A stretch of DNA of 50,120 nucleotides. Source: JAABSQ01 sp964573705. GTDB taxonomy: Bacteria; Desulfobacterota; Desulfobacteria; Desulfobacterales; Desulfococcaceae. Both the position numbers and the translations under genes were made by a program. The stretch spans positions 1-50,120 of the forward strand of contig CAZNLT010000016.1 in assembly GCA_964573705.1 (NCBI GenBank), read 5' to 3'. Under the pieces are notes generated by a model. The model did not search any database. It was not told where the DNA came from and worked only from the letters and a program-made list of their open reading frames with translations. Shown here piece after piece: positions 17,307 through 26,387 of this stretch (position 1 is its first letter; each line of letters starts with the position of its first letter).

Positions 17307-18983
17307 TCAGGATTGGGGTTGGTTTTCAATGGCATACAGAATACGTTTGGATAACTTGCGGTTTTCCAGGGTATAGAGGACCCGCTGCCACTGGATATCG
17401 GGTTCTTCAGGAGGATCCTGAGGGCCGCCCGGACCTCCAACCGCGTAGGCCCCCTGCAGGGAAGCGGAAGGGGCCACCTCGCTGGTTTCGAGCTTCACCG
17501 GGCCGCCCCAGAGGTATTCGATCCCGAACATGGTGTTGGGAATAAAATCTTTGACCAGGGGTTTGCCTTCGAACCGATGGTTGAGGTAGAGGGTGTGGTC
17601 CACCGTCTTTTTTGGATTCACCTCGATGTGCGGTGGATGGTAGAGTGAGTCGATGACCATGTCTCGGTAATCATCGGCCTTTCGGGACTGAACGAAATAT
17701 TCCCAGACCATTTTAGAACGGTTCAGCCGTTTTCCGGCCACAAAGAGGTTGTAACCGGTCACAAAATCCTGATCCACGAAGGTGTTGATAAAGAGAAAGT
17801 CATTGAAGTTTTCCCGAATCTTGAAGATGAAATCCCGGCCGATGTGGGTCTTTTGGTCATACTTCTGCCGTTCATGGGCATCCAGAAGCCTTTTAAATTC
17901 AATCGAGTATTTTCCTTTATCGGCCATCTCCTCGATATAGTAGAACAGGCGCATGCCCAAGGCATAGGGGTTCATGCCCACCCGGGGCATGGAGGTGACA
18001 TTGGCATTGACCCGAGCGAAATCGACCTCATGGCCTTGAATGCGATCGTCCTGCAAAAACAGGGTTTCATGCCAGTAGCTGGCCCATCCCTCGTTCATGA
18101 TTTTGGTGCGGATCTGGGGCTGGAAAAAAATCGAGGTATTTCGGATCACTTCCAGGACCGTCTTCATCCATTTGTTCTCTTCCTTGTTCAGAAATTCGGA
18201 ATGGGCCATGATGAACTGCATCAGATCCATTCGCGTTTCAGGCTTTTTTTCTAAACTTTTCTGGAAGATGGCATTGAACTCCGGATGTTTTTTATCGATC
18301 TCCGAAAAAAAGGTTTTTTCGCCCAGATCGCCGTATTCCCGGATATTCTGATTGTATCGTTCGATTTCTTTGACGTAATCATTGATTCTCACCTGTTTGT
18401 GGGTCTGAAGGAACACGTCGAAATAGAAATCGAGGCGTCTGGACCCGGTGGTGGAGGGGGGTTGATTCAGTTGCGAAAGGGTGTTGTGATACCCGACCAG
18501 GTTATCGATGGCACGGCCGAATTCAATAATATAGTCCAACTGGCGGCCTTTTTCGGAGCGGTATTTGGAAATCAGCCGTTTGTCCGACAAGGCCTGGCCG
18601 GTAAAATCATAATCCCTGGTGTGGCGGAAATAGAGGTTGTTCTGAAAGAAATCGATATGGCCGATGACATGATAGAAGATCATCACATTCAGCCAGTCCG
18701 GGTTGTTGTCGTTGTAAAAAGAGATGGGCGGGCGGGTGTTGATGACGGTTTCATAGGGGTTGCCGGGGTAGAGTTCATACTTGCCCTTGCCCTTGAGCAC
18801 CTCTACCTCATGAACCCAGTAATCATAGAGGGTGGGGATCATGACTTTGGGGGAGAGTTCTATCAGGTCCCGGTTGGTCACGATGTATTCGAGGGTCTCT
18901 TCCTGAAAACGCAGTCCGGCGTCCCAGGCCCGTCGCTTGCAGCCCTCCATGATTTTCTTGGCATGTTGATCAATCAATTCCAT
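17307..18983 (-). CDS. SpoVR family protein (YcgB-like)
   Basis: A 558-residue soluble protein of the SpoVR family. It carries the family's N-terminal segments around PTLYDYWVHEVE, the central FYHVIGHIDFF stretch, and the NEGWASYWHE motif with its His and Glu. In Bacillus SpoVR affects spore cortex formation; in non-sporulating bacteria the YcgB homologue belongs to the stress and stationary-phase response with YeaG (PrkA) and YeaH. Here it lies 36 bases after the DUF444 gene and 18 before the second PrkA-like gene, all on one strand. The C-terminal 60 residues are proline/glycine-rich (GGPGGPQDPPEEPD) before a short conserved-looking end. Its biochemical activity is unknown. Confidence 0.93.
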   Translation of the reverse strand: MELIDQHAKKIMEGCKRRAWDAGLRFQEETLEYIVTNRDLIELSPKVMIPTLYDYWVHEVEVLKGKGKYELYPGNPYETVINTRPPISFYNDNNPDWLNVMIFYHVIGHIDFFQNNLYFRHTRDYDFTGQALSDKRLISKYRSEKGRQLDYIIEFGRAIDNLVGYHNTLSQLNQPPSTTGSRRLDFYFDVFLQTHKQVRINDYVKEIERYNQNIREYGDLGEKTFFSEIDKKHPEFNAIFQKSLEKKPETRMDLMQFIMAHSEFLNKEENKWMKTVLEVIRNTSIFFQPQIRTKIMNEGWASYWHETLFLQDDRIQGHEVDFARVNANVTSMPRVGMNPYALGMRLFYYIEEMADKGKYSIEFKRLLDAHERQKYDQKTHIGRDFIFKIRENFNDFLFINTFVDQDFVTGYNLFVAGKRLNRSKMVWEYFVQSRKADDYRDMVIDSLYHPPHIEVNPKKTVDHTLYLNHRFEGKPLVKDFIPNTMFGIEYLWGGPVKLETSEVAPSASLQGAYAVGGPGGPQDPPEEPDIQWQRVLYTLENRKLSKRILYAIENQPQS

Positions 18984-19019
18984 AAAAGTACCGAAATCCT
19001 CAAAATAGAAGGATCCATT

Positions 19020-20393
19020 TTATGAGATCAGGGTCTTGATCCCCTCGATCAGTCGGCTTTCATCGGCATCCTGCTGCATGATATCCATGCGGATCAGTTC
19101 GGGTTTGTCCGCCAGCAGACCGGATCTGAGCAGATACCGTTCCACCTCGCTTCGGGTCTGACCGAACCCGTGTTCGGCGATGGTGATGCCGATGCGGTTG
19201 GCGTATCCCAGCATGGTCTCCAGCTCCGGCAGGGATTCCTTGCCTTCGGAATCCCAGTCGTCTCCGTCGGTGCCGTGAAAGACGTAGATGTTGTAATCCC
19301 GGGCCAGGCTCTCTTTTTCCACGATTTCGTTGACCAGTTTATAGGCGGAAGCCACTTTGGTACCGCCGGCCACCTTGGAGTTATAGTAGGTGTAGAAATC
19401 CTTCACCTCATTGGCTTCGGTGTCGTGAAGGATGAACCGGGATTCGACCTGTTTGTCGTACTGGTAGAGCAGCCAACTGTAGATCATGACGTGTTGGGCC
19501 ACCACCAGATCGGTGGGTTTGCCCATCATGGATCCGGAGTAGTCCCGAAGGAAAAAGACCATGGCCTGGGATTCGTAATCCTTTTCCTTGGACAGAATCC
19601 GATAGATGCGGTCCCCCGGGCTGATGAGAAAACCGGTGGGATCGATATCGTCCACGTCCGGTATTCGGCCGAGATGAATATTGGTGTCTACAATCTTTCG
19701 CAGGGTGGCTTTTTTATCCAGGAATTGCCCGAACCCCTGGTTCCGGTCGGTCATGTCATAGGTATACCGGGTCAGGGACCGCTTTTTGCCTTTGTCTTGA
19801 AGATTGGGCAGTTCGAACTTTTCGGTAAGAATCTTGCCAAGGTCGTAGGCGCTCGATTCCATTTCATGGGGGCCGCCCTGGCCTTCGCCCGGTCCGGCGC
19901 CGGCGCCGCCGGGCTGGCGCACCGGCTGTTCGCCGATGACTTCGCCTTCTTCGCCGTCGCCCGATCCGCCGGCGCTTTCCTCTTCTTCATTGGGCCGAAC
20001 CGTATCATGGATGAATTTTTCCTCTACCGTGGTGGGTACCACCACGATCTTATCTTTTCCTCCCTGACCTGGTTTGATCAAACGACCCACCCGAATTTTT
20101 CGAGGCAATCCGTCTTTTTCCCGAAGTTTGTCCCGCTCCAGGAGTTCATCGAGAGAGCCGAGGCAAACGGTCGGACTGACGGACGGATATCCCATGGCCT
20201 GAAGAAATAAGAGGTCGGCATATTCATAGAAACTGGTCGGCCCCGGTTGAAAAGCAGAACCGGTAGCCGGGTGAACCGGCTCCGGTTCATGGGCGCGGGT
20301 GTCGATCAGTTCTTGTCGAATCCGTTCTTCCCGTTCTTCGGAAAGACCCCGGGCCTTGATTTCCTGGAAATAGTGTTCGCGTTTCGGGTCCAT
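19020..20393 (-). CDS. DUF444 / YeaH family protein with VWA-like domain
   Basis: A 457-residue soluble protein of the YeaH/YhbH (DUF444) family. The N-terminal half is charged and includes a Gly/Glu/Pro-rich low-complexity stretch (about 140-180). The C-terminal half holds a von Willebrand A-like fold with a metal site DYSGSM (about 290-295) and the family stretch FHGTDGDDW. It lies 49 bases after prkA and 36 before spoVR, the usual companions. Known PrkA-DUF444-SpoVR clusters act in starvation and stress. DUF444 may be a metal-dependent adaptor for the AAA protein, by analogy with other AAA-VWA pairs; that is inference. Confidence 0.92.
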   Translation of the reverse strand: MDPKREHYFQEIKARGLSEEREERIRQELIDTRAHEPEPVHPATGSAFQPGPTSFYEYADLLFLQAMGYPSVSPTVCLGSLDELLERDKLREKDGLPRKIRVGRLIKPGQGGKDKIVVVPTTVEEKFIHDTVRPNEEEESAGGSGDGEEGEVIGEQPVRQPGGAGAGPGEGQGGPHEMESSAYDLGKILTEKFELPNLQDKGKKRSLTRYTYDMTDRNQGFGQFLDKKATLRKIVDTNIHLGRIPDVDDIDPTGFLISPGDRIYRILSKEKDYESQAMVFFLRDYSGSMMGKPTDLVVAQHVMIYSWLLYQYDKQVESRFILHDTEANEVKDFYTYYNSKVAGGTKVASAYKLVNEIVEKESLARDYNIYVFHGTDGDDWDSEGKESLPELETMLGYANRIGITIAEHGFGQTRSEVERYLLRSGLLADKPELIRMDIMQQDADESRLIEGIKTLIS

Positions 20394-20442
20394 ATCGTCC
20401 CCCCGTTCTTATCTCCATATCCCTTGGCGGAATGGGCGGAAA

Positions 20443-22503
20443 TTATTGCTCATCCTCCTGGGTGCAGAAATATTCGATGGTTTTCTGGGCGCAGGTTTTG
20501 CAATATCCTAGTTTATTGAGCATGGTATCGACCATGCGGTCGTAAAGCTTCTGGTTTTCTTCATTGGTGCGGTTGGCCAGCGCGCCGATAAGGCTTCCGG
20601 CGCCGGCGATGTCGGATTTGAGCCGCACATCGGTCACCGCCTTGACCAGTTCAAGGTTGTCCATGAAGTCATAATTGGGGTCCACCGAAATCTTCTGGCC
20701 GTAGATCTTTCGAATGGAGGTGCGAAAGCTCTCCCGCTGCTCTTCGGTCTTGAGCCCCAGCCGCTCTTCCACGCTTCGAATATAGCGTTCATCTACCTTT
20801 AATGCCTTGAGTTCACCGGTTTGGGGGTCTTTGTACTTCCACATTCGGTCGGGACCCAGGTTTTCCGCATCGATGCCGATGATCATGTTGACGTAATTCA
20901 TGACATCCTTGCGGATGGCCAGCGGTTCATCCATATAGGCGTTGAACATTTCGGTCATGACCCGTTCGCGGTAGAGTCCTTTGGCGATTTTGAGATCGGC
21001 CAGGTACTTGGCCCGGTCATTGCCGTCCGGGACATAGTCGAGGATGATCCGCTCCAGAGCCTTGAAGATGTCATAGGCGAACATGCACTCGCCCTCATTG
21101 GTTTCGGAGCTTTCGATCAACAGCTGAATGGCCCGGCCCAGGTTCCGTTGGCCTAAGCCTTTTTGCCCGAACCGCTTGACGATATCGGTCTGCTGATTGA
21201 GCGTGTCGATCACCTCCGCCAGGGACTTGATGCTCTTTTCACCCGCCACTTCACCGGCGGAGAGCTTCATCATTTCAATCGGGGTCAATTTTTCGGAACG
21301 GGCCAGGCGAGAAAGCACCACCGCCACCGAGGTGGCGTGATTGAGGTTGGGGTCCTGGTGAAGATTCTGGCCGTTCAGGGTGGTTCGGGCTTCACTGCCG
21401 ATGGCGTAGCCGGTGAGTTGCCACTGGAGTTTGTAGTTGGTGTTGTGAGAAACATAACAGATTCGGCACCGGTCCACAATGGGGGCTTCTTCTTTTTCCG
21501 CCAGGAACCGGTTGAATTCGGAATTGTTGCTGGTGGCGATGATCAGGGAATCGATGGGCCATTTGAATCCGTCCATTTCGATGTTCCGGTTTTGAATCAC
21601 CCCCAGGTAGACCTGAACCAGGTCTTTTTTGTTTTTATAGATTTCGTCGCAGAAATGGATTCCGCCGCCGGCCACCCGGGCCAGGGCGCCCCGTCTCAGA
21701 TCGAATCGGTAGGGGTTGTTGGTGTCGGTGATATGAAGCAGACGCTGAATCGATTCCTCCCCGAGAAGGTCGACGGCGGATGAGGTGATCTTATCCTTGG
21801 CCGGATACTTGCCGGTAATGGTGCCCAGGCTTTCTACCAGAGGGACCGGAATGATATCGACCCTTCGAAGCATCTCTTCCATATTCCCTTCGCAATAGTT
21901 CCGGATGTCGTTCCAGATGTATCCGCTGCATGCGCCCAGGGGTCGGTAATTTTCATACAGGGTTTCGATTTCACTGTCGGAAAACCCGATCTGGCCGGCC
22001 AGGTATTCCCGGCTTTCGTTCAGATCGTCGAACAGGTTCATGGCCAGGATCATCGGGTCTTCATAGGTCTGGGATTCGATGGTTTTGATTCGGCCGTAGC
22101 TTCCCAACTGGTCCATGTCTTGGAACCGGAAGGTGTATTTTCGATTCCGGGGATGGGAGAGAAAATTTCGGTACTGAGTGCAGAGGAATTCCACGAAGAA
22201 GGTCTTGCCGTTGCCGGGTTCTCCCACCAGCACGTAGGCCATCTCCTGGGAAGACCCGCCCTCGGCCGCATCCTTGACGTAAGAGACAAAGCTGTTGATT
22301 TCGTCATACATGCCGATGACATGCTTTTTGCCGGTACGGAAGATTTGGAAATCATAGGTGGTCCTTCCGTTGACCACCACTTTTTCGATGTCGCTGCCCA
22401 GGATCATTCTGGCCACGCCCTGAAAGGCATTTTCAAAGACTCGCTCGTCTGACTTGACCGCGTTTAAATGATCATGGAGGGTGCCGGTTCCAAAATTTGC
22501 CAT
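20443..22503 (-). CDS. prkA: PrkA serine protein kinase / AAA protein (YeaG-like)
   Basis: A 686-residue PrkA. ATG 22503 is preceded by AGGAGG; the frame extends 15 codons upstream without merit. The AAA region has Walker A GEPGNGKTF (about 98-106) and runs through IATSNNSEFNRF. The C-terminal kinase-like region includes a 40-residue acid-rich zone around DAENLGPDRMW and ends with several cysteines (CKTCA and YFC), which could be metal-binding. PrkA/YeaG acts with YeaH and SpoVR homologues in nutrient stress. It is the first gene of a six-gene minus-strand operon and has a promoter candidate 190 bases upstream. Confidence 0.93.
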   Translation of the reverse strand: MANFGTGTLHDHLNAVKSDERVFENAFQGVARMILGSDIEKVVVNGRTTYDFQIFRTGKKHVIGMYDEINSFVSYVKDAAEGGSSQEMAYVLVGEPGNGKTFFVEFLCTQYRNFLSHPRNRKYTFRFQDMDQLGSYGRIKTIESQTYEDPMILAMNLFDDLNESREYLAGQIGFSDSEIETLYENYRPLGACSGYIWNDIRNYCEGNMEEMLRRVDIIPVPLVESLGTITGKYPAKDKITSSAVDLLGEESIQRLLHITDTNNPYRFDLRRGALARVAGGGIHFCDEIYKNKKDLVQVYLGVIQNRNIEMDGFKWPIDSLIIATSNNSEFNRFLAEKEEAPIVDRCRICYVSHNTNYKLQWQLTGYAIGSEARTTLNGQNLHQDPNLNHATSVAVVLSRLARSEKLTPIEMMKLSAGEVAGEKSIKSLAEVIDTLNQQTDIVKRFGQKGLGQRNLGRAIQLLIESSETNEGECMFAYDIFKALERIILDYVPDGNDRAKYLADLKIAKGLYRERVMTEMFNAYMDEPLAIRKDVMNYVNMIIGIDAENLGPDRMWKYKDPQTGELKALKVDERYIRSVEERLGLKTEEQRESFRTSIRKIYGQKISVDPNYDFMDNLELVKAVTDVRLKSDIAGAGSLIGALANRTNEENQKLYDRMVDTMLNKLGYCKTCAQKTIEYFCTQEDEQ

Positions 22504-22693
22504 TTTTCCTCCTGAAGTTGGTTCGCACGGATATGAAATCCCGCCCAAATATTCAACCTTTTACGGGATAAAAGGAGGCAAAACTGCCGCGTGATCGTCC
22601 CTGACAATGGAAATTGCGTATCAACAAAAAGGTGAACACTGAAATGAAAAATTTGGGTACGGGATACGGTTCAACTGCTATAAACACACTTTT

Positions 22694-22722
22694 AATATAA
22701 GCGTTTGAGGAAACAATTGCAA
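22694..22722 (-). promoter_or_regulatory. Sigma-70-like promoter candidate for the prkA operon
   Basis: On the minus strand TTGCAA (22717-22722) and TATATT (22694-22699) are separated by 17 bases in an AT-rich gap between glgB and prkA. The leader to the prkA start would be about 185 bases. Confidence 0.45.
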
Positions 22723-22728
22723 TAAAAA

Positions 22729-24792
22729 TTACAGTTTACATTCGTCGGGGGGGTCGGATTTCGGGGCGGAAACCCGTTCCATAACGATGGCGGATCGGCT
22801 CGGCAGGGAGAGGCTGAGCACCGGGTAAGCGTGGTCCGGGAGCGGGGAAAAGGTGATATGGCGTTCTTCAGGCTGCAGGCGTCCATGACCGCCGTAAACC
22901 GGAGAATCGGTGTCGAGAATGACCCGGTATTCCCCTTCGGGGGCCCAGAACCGGTAATCCTGATGGGATTGAAACGGGTGGAAATTGAATACGAAGAGCA
23001 GGCCGGCGCGCTGAAAGGCCAAGACCTTGTCTTCGCTGTGCTCTCTAAGGAGAGAAACCTCCGGTGCGGCCAGCACTTGAAATCGCCGGGCCAGGGCGAT
23101 CATCTCCCGGTCGAAATCGGCCAGGAAATGATACTTCAGATTTTGGTTGTCCACCAAACTCCACTGCCGTCGCGCATAGTAATGGGACCACTCGTTGCCT
23201 TCACGGGGAAAATCGATCCATTCGGGATGGCCGAATTCATTGCCCATGAAATTGAGGTATCCGTTTCCGGCGGTGGCCAGGGTAATGAGCCGAATCATTT
23301 TGTGCAGGGCGATTCCGCGATGGACGCGAAGATGATCGTCTCCGACATGCATGTGGTCATACATGTCGGCACCGATGAGCCGGAAAATCAGGGTCTGATC
23401 CCCCACCAGCGCCTGGTCGTGGGATTCGGCGTAGCTGATGGTTTTCTCTTCGGTCCGCCGGTTGTTGAGTTCGTACCAGAGGTGTCCGACGGGCCACTGT
23501 TCATCCGGAACCTCTTTGATCATCTTGATCCAGAGGTCGGGCACCCCCATGGCGAAGCGGCAGTCGAAGCCGTATCCGCCGTCATGAATCGGGGCCGCCA
23601 GGCCGGGCATGCCGCTCATGTCTTCGGCGATGGTCACCGCATCGGGCCGGACCGAATGGATCATTTTGTTGGCGAGCCCCAGATACGTCAGCGCCTCCTC
23701 GTCCACGTTGTCGTTGAAGTAATCGCCGTAAGAGGTAAACGCCTTGCCCAGTCCGTGGTCGAGGTAGAGCATACTGGTGATGCCGTCGAACCGGAACCCG
23801 TCGAATCGGTATTCATCCAGCCAGAAACGGCAGTTGGAAAGCAGAAAATGGAGAACCTGGTGTTTTCCGTAGTCGAAGCACCGGGAGTTCCAGGCCGAAT
23901 GACGGCCCCGGGGTCCCCCGTGGAAAAACTGATAGGTGGTGCCGTCGAATCGACTCAGCCCCTCCACCTCATTGTTGACCGCATGGGAGTGAACCAGATC
24001 CATGATGACTCGCAGCCCGGCGCCATGGGCCGCATCCACCAGCGCCTTGAGTTCATCGGGGGTGCCGAAACGGGAGGATGCGGCGAAAAAATTGGATACC
24101 TGATAACCGAAAGAGCCGTAATAGGGGTGTTCCTGAATCGCCATCAACTGAATCGTATCATATCCGGCCCGAACAATTCTGGGAAGCACCTTTTCCGTAA
24201 ACTCCGGGTAAGTCCCTAACTTGGGTCCTTCCTGGGCCATGCCCACATGGGCCTCATAGATGTGCAGGGACTCGGGCGGTGTTGCGGATGGAATCGAATG
24301 GCGCCATTCATACGGTTTTTCAGGTCGCCAGACCCGGGCGTTGAATATCCCGGTGTGCCGATCCTGAACCACCCGGCGGGCATAAGCGGGGATTCGGTCG
24401 CCGGACCCGCCGGGCCAGTGCATCCGCAGTCGATACAGGTCGTTGTGGTGAAGGGTTTTCTCGGGAAGTTGAATTTCCCAGATTCCTTCAGCCGCATCGA
24501 TTCGCTGCAAAGCAAACCGTTTGTCTTCTTTCCAGTCTGAAAAATCGCCGATGAGATAGATTCGTTCGGCATGCGGGGCCCACTCCCGAAATACCCATCC
24601 GCCGTTTTGGTGGTGAAGTCCGAAGAATTCATGCCCGGCGGAGAAATCAGCCAGGTCGGTTCTGCCGGCGGTGAGGCGATGTTCGGTTTCTTGAATTTTC
24701 GACAAACGCCGGCCGATGATATGGGCGTAGGAGCGGAGGTGGGGGTCCCGGTTCAGAATGCGGGACACCGTCGGGTCGGGGCCTGTGATCAT
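22729..24792 (-). CDS. glgB: 1,4-alpha-glucan branching enzyme, eukaryotic-type (GH13)
   Basis: A 687-residue branching enzyme that makes alpha-1,6 branches in glycogen. A CBM48-like N-terminal domain (about 55-155) precedes the GH13 barrel. The catalytic residues are D336 (FRFDG), E390 (TIAED) and D459 (ESHDQ). The segment GITSMLYLDHGLG after the nucleophile is characteristic of the plant/animal-type branch (GH13_8) and differs from E. coli GlgB. A C-terminal beta domain (about 590-687) follows. Its ATG overlaps the glgA stop by four bases (ATGA), so the two are translationally coupled. Confidence 0.95.
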   Translation of the reverse strand: MITGPDPTVSRILNRDPHLRSYAHIIGRRLSKIQETEHRLTAGRTDLADFSAGHEFFGLHHQNGGWVFREWAPHAERIYLIGDFSDWKEDKRFALQRIDAAEGIWEIQLPEKTLHHNDLYRLRMHWPGGSGDRIPAYARRVVQDRHTGIFNARVWRPEKPYEWRHSIPSATPPESLHIYEAHVGMAQEGPKLGTYPEFTEKVLPRIVRAGYDTIQLMAIQEHPYYGSFGYQVSNFFAASSRFGTPDELKALVDAAHGAGLRVIMDLVHSHAVNNEVEGLSRFDGTTYQFFHGGPRGRHSAWNSRCFDYGKHQVLHFLLSNCRFWLDEYRFDGFRFDGITSMLYLDHGLGKAFTSYGDYFNDNVDEEALTYLGLANKMIHSVRPDAVTIAEDMSGMPGLAAPIHDGGYGFDCRFAMGVPDLWIKMIKEVPDEQWPVGHLWYELNNRRTEEKTISYAESHDQALVGDQTLIFRLIGADMYDHMHVGDDHLRVHRGIALHKMIRLITLATAGNGYLNFMGNEFGHPEWIDFPREGNEWSHYYARRQWSLVDNQNLKYHFLADFDREMIALARRFQVLAAPEVSLLREHSEDKVLAFQRAGLLFVFNFHPFQSHQDYRFWAPEGEYRVILDTDSPVYGGHGRLQPEERHITFSPLPDHAYPVLSLSLPSRSAIVMERVSAPKSDPPDECKL

Positions 24793-26336
24793 GAAACCTC
24801 GTGTTCAACAGAAGGGGTTTCGAACATGGTGATCAAGGGACGTTCCAGCATCTTTTCATACAGCTGAATATACTGCTGGGCGGTGACGCGGTGGGTGAAA
24901 TCGGCGGCGGCCTGGTCCATGGCTCGCCGGATTTCGGCGGTTTTAATCTCCTCCGGAAGGTTGTAAAATCGCATCGCCTCCGAAATGGCCCAGGAGAGGC
25001 CGTTGGCATCATAGGTCTCGAAGAGGAAGCCGTTTCCGATATGCCGGTCCACATTCATATGGGTCACGCTGTCATGAATGCCGCCGGTATCATGGGCCAC
25101 CGGCAGGGCCCCGTAAAGGGGGGCGATCATCTGAGGCAGACCGCAGGGTTCGAACCGGGAGGGCATGAGGACGAAATCGGATGCCCCGTAGGCCAGGTGC
25201 TCCAACCGTTCTTCGAAGTTGCAGATGGCCACCCGGTCTTCGAACTGATGAAATCGGGCGATGTTTCTGAAGACATCCTGAAACGGACCGTTGGCGACAA
25301 AAAGGAGCTGAAGATGATGGTCCCAATAATCCGACACCACCTGATAGAGGATATCGGCCAGCAGCTGACATCCTTTCTGCACCGGGTCCAGCCGAGAGGG
25401 CCAGAAAAAGAGCGGGGCGGATTCAGCCTGAATCAGGCCCAGGGTCTCTTGAAGATGGCGTTTATTGGCTTTTTTTCCGGCAGCCACATCTTCCCGGGTA
25501 TAGGTCCTTGCCAAATGCGGGTCGGAAGCGGGCTGGAATCCGGGGTCCGGCGCGTTCAGAATTCCGGTGGCGCAGCCGGCATTCCACTTGTTCGTCAATT
25601 CCCACCGGATGGCGCTGTCCACAAACTCATGCCGTCCCTGAATGATTTCCTTCAAAAATGTGGGGCTGACGGTGTTCACGAAATGGGCTGCAAATATTCC
25701 GCTCATCAGAAAGTCGAGGTTGTTGTTGTCCCAGGACTCTTCATAGCTGTAAGGAACCCGCTCGAAAAACAGGTGCCGCCAGAAGGCGGCGGCATCGATG
25801 CCCCGATCCTCGATGTAGGACAGGGGGCATTTGACGGTATGAATATTGTGGATGGTGAACAGACAGGGAATGTCCATCTGCCGGGCCATGGCCGGAATCA
25901 ACCCGGTCATCCAGTCGTTGCAGTGGATCAGGTCCGGCCTGACCCGGGGGACGATATAATTGATGACGTCCCGCTGAAAGGTCAGGGAGAGCTTGGTATT
26001 TTCCAAGCCGCTGCCGGTGTAGATCTGGTTGAGGTAGAAAAAGGCCCGGTCCTCCACCAGGTGAATCCGCTCATCGGGCATCGATTCCCGAATCATCCTT
26101 TGCTCTTTTCTCAGAAATGGGGCCAATTGGTCGCTGAAGATGGCCCGATAATCCGGCAGCGCCACATGGACATCCGCGCCCTGTTCGAACAGGGCGTTGA
26201 TCAGAGCGGCGGAGACATCCGCAAGCCCGCCGGCCTTGGCCGTGAGATAAGAGGCGATATCCCCCATGCGATCGGGGAGATAGGTCACTTCGGGGGTCAC
26301 GACCAGAATCCGCGGATTTCGTGTTTTATCATTCAT
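24789..26336 (-). CDS. glgA: Glycogen (starch) synthase, GT5
   Basis: A 515-residue glycosyltransferase that extends alpha-1,4-glucan from a nucleotide-glucose donor. The N-terminal KAGGL motif (K34-L38) binds the donor phosphates, and the C-terminal SRFEPCGLPQM segment with its Glu is the usual GT5 active-site stretch. The ATG is preceded by AAAGGA. It sits between glgP, 51 bases upstream, and glgB, which it overlaps. No glgC (ADP-glucose pyrophosphorylase) is in the window, so the donor is made elsewhere. Confidence 0.94.
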   Translation of the reverse strand: MNDKTRNPRILVVTPEVTYLPDRMGDIASYLTAKAGGLADVSAALINALFEQGADVHVALPDYRAIFSDQLAPFLRKEQRMIRESMPDERIHLVEDRAFFYLNQIYTGSGLENTKLSLTFQRDVINYIVPRVRPDLIHCNDWMTGLIPAMARQMDIPCLFTIHNIHTVKCPLSYIEDRGIDAAAFWRHLFFERVPYSYEESWDNNNLDFLMSGIFAAHFVNTVSPTFLKEIIQGRHEFVDSAIRWELTNKWNAGCATGILNAPDPGFQPASDPHLARTYTREDVAAGKKANKRHLQETLGLIQAESAPLFFWPSRLDPVQKGCQLLADILYQVVSDYWDHHLQLLFVANGPFQDVFRNIARFHQFEDRVAICNFEERLEHLAYGASDFVLMPSRFEPCGLPQMIAPLYGALPVAHDTGGIHDSVTHMNVDRHIGNGFLFETYDANGLSWAISEAMRFYNLPEEIKTAEIRRAMDQAAADFTHRVTAQQYIQLYEKMLERPLITMFETPSVEHEVS

Positions 26337-26347
26337 GGCGTATCCTT

Positions 26348-26383
26348 TCTCCGGATTTTCTCTGGTCTCCGGATTTTCTCTGG
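26348..26383. repeat. Perfect tandem 18-bp repeat in the glgP-glgA gap
   Basis: The 18 bases TCTCCGGATTTTCTCTGG occur twice head to tail (26348-26365 and 26366-26383). They lie in the 51-base spacer, just upstream of the ribosome site of glgA. On the coding strand each copy carries a GGAGA that looks like a weak ribosome site. Confidence 0.9.
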
Positions 26384-26387
26384 GAAT

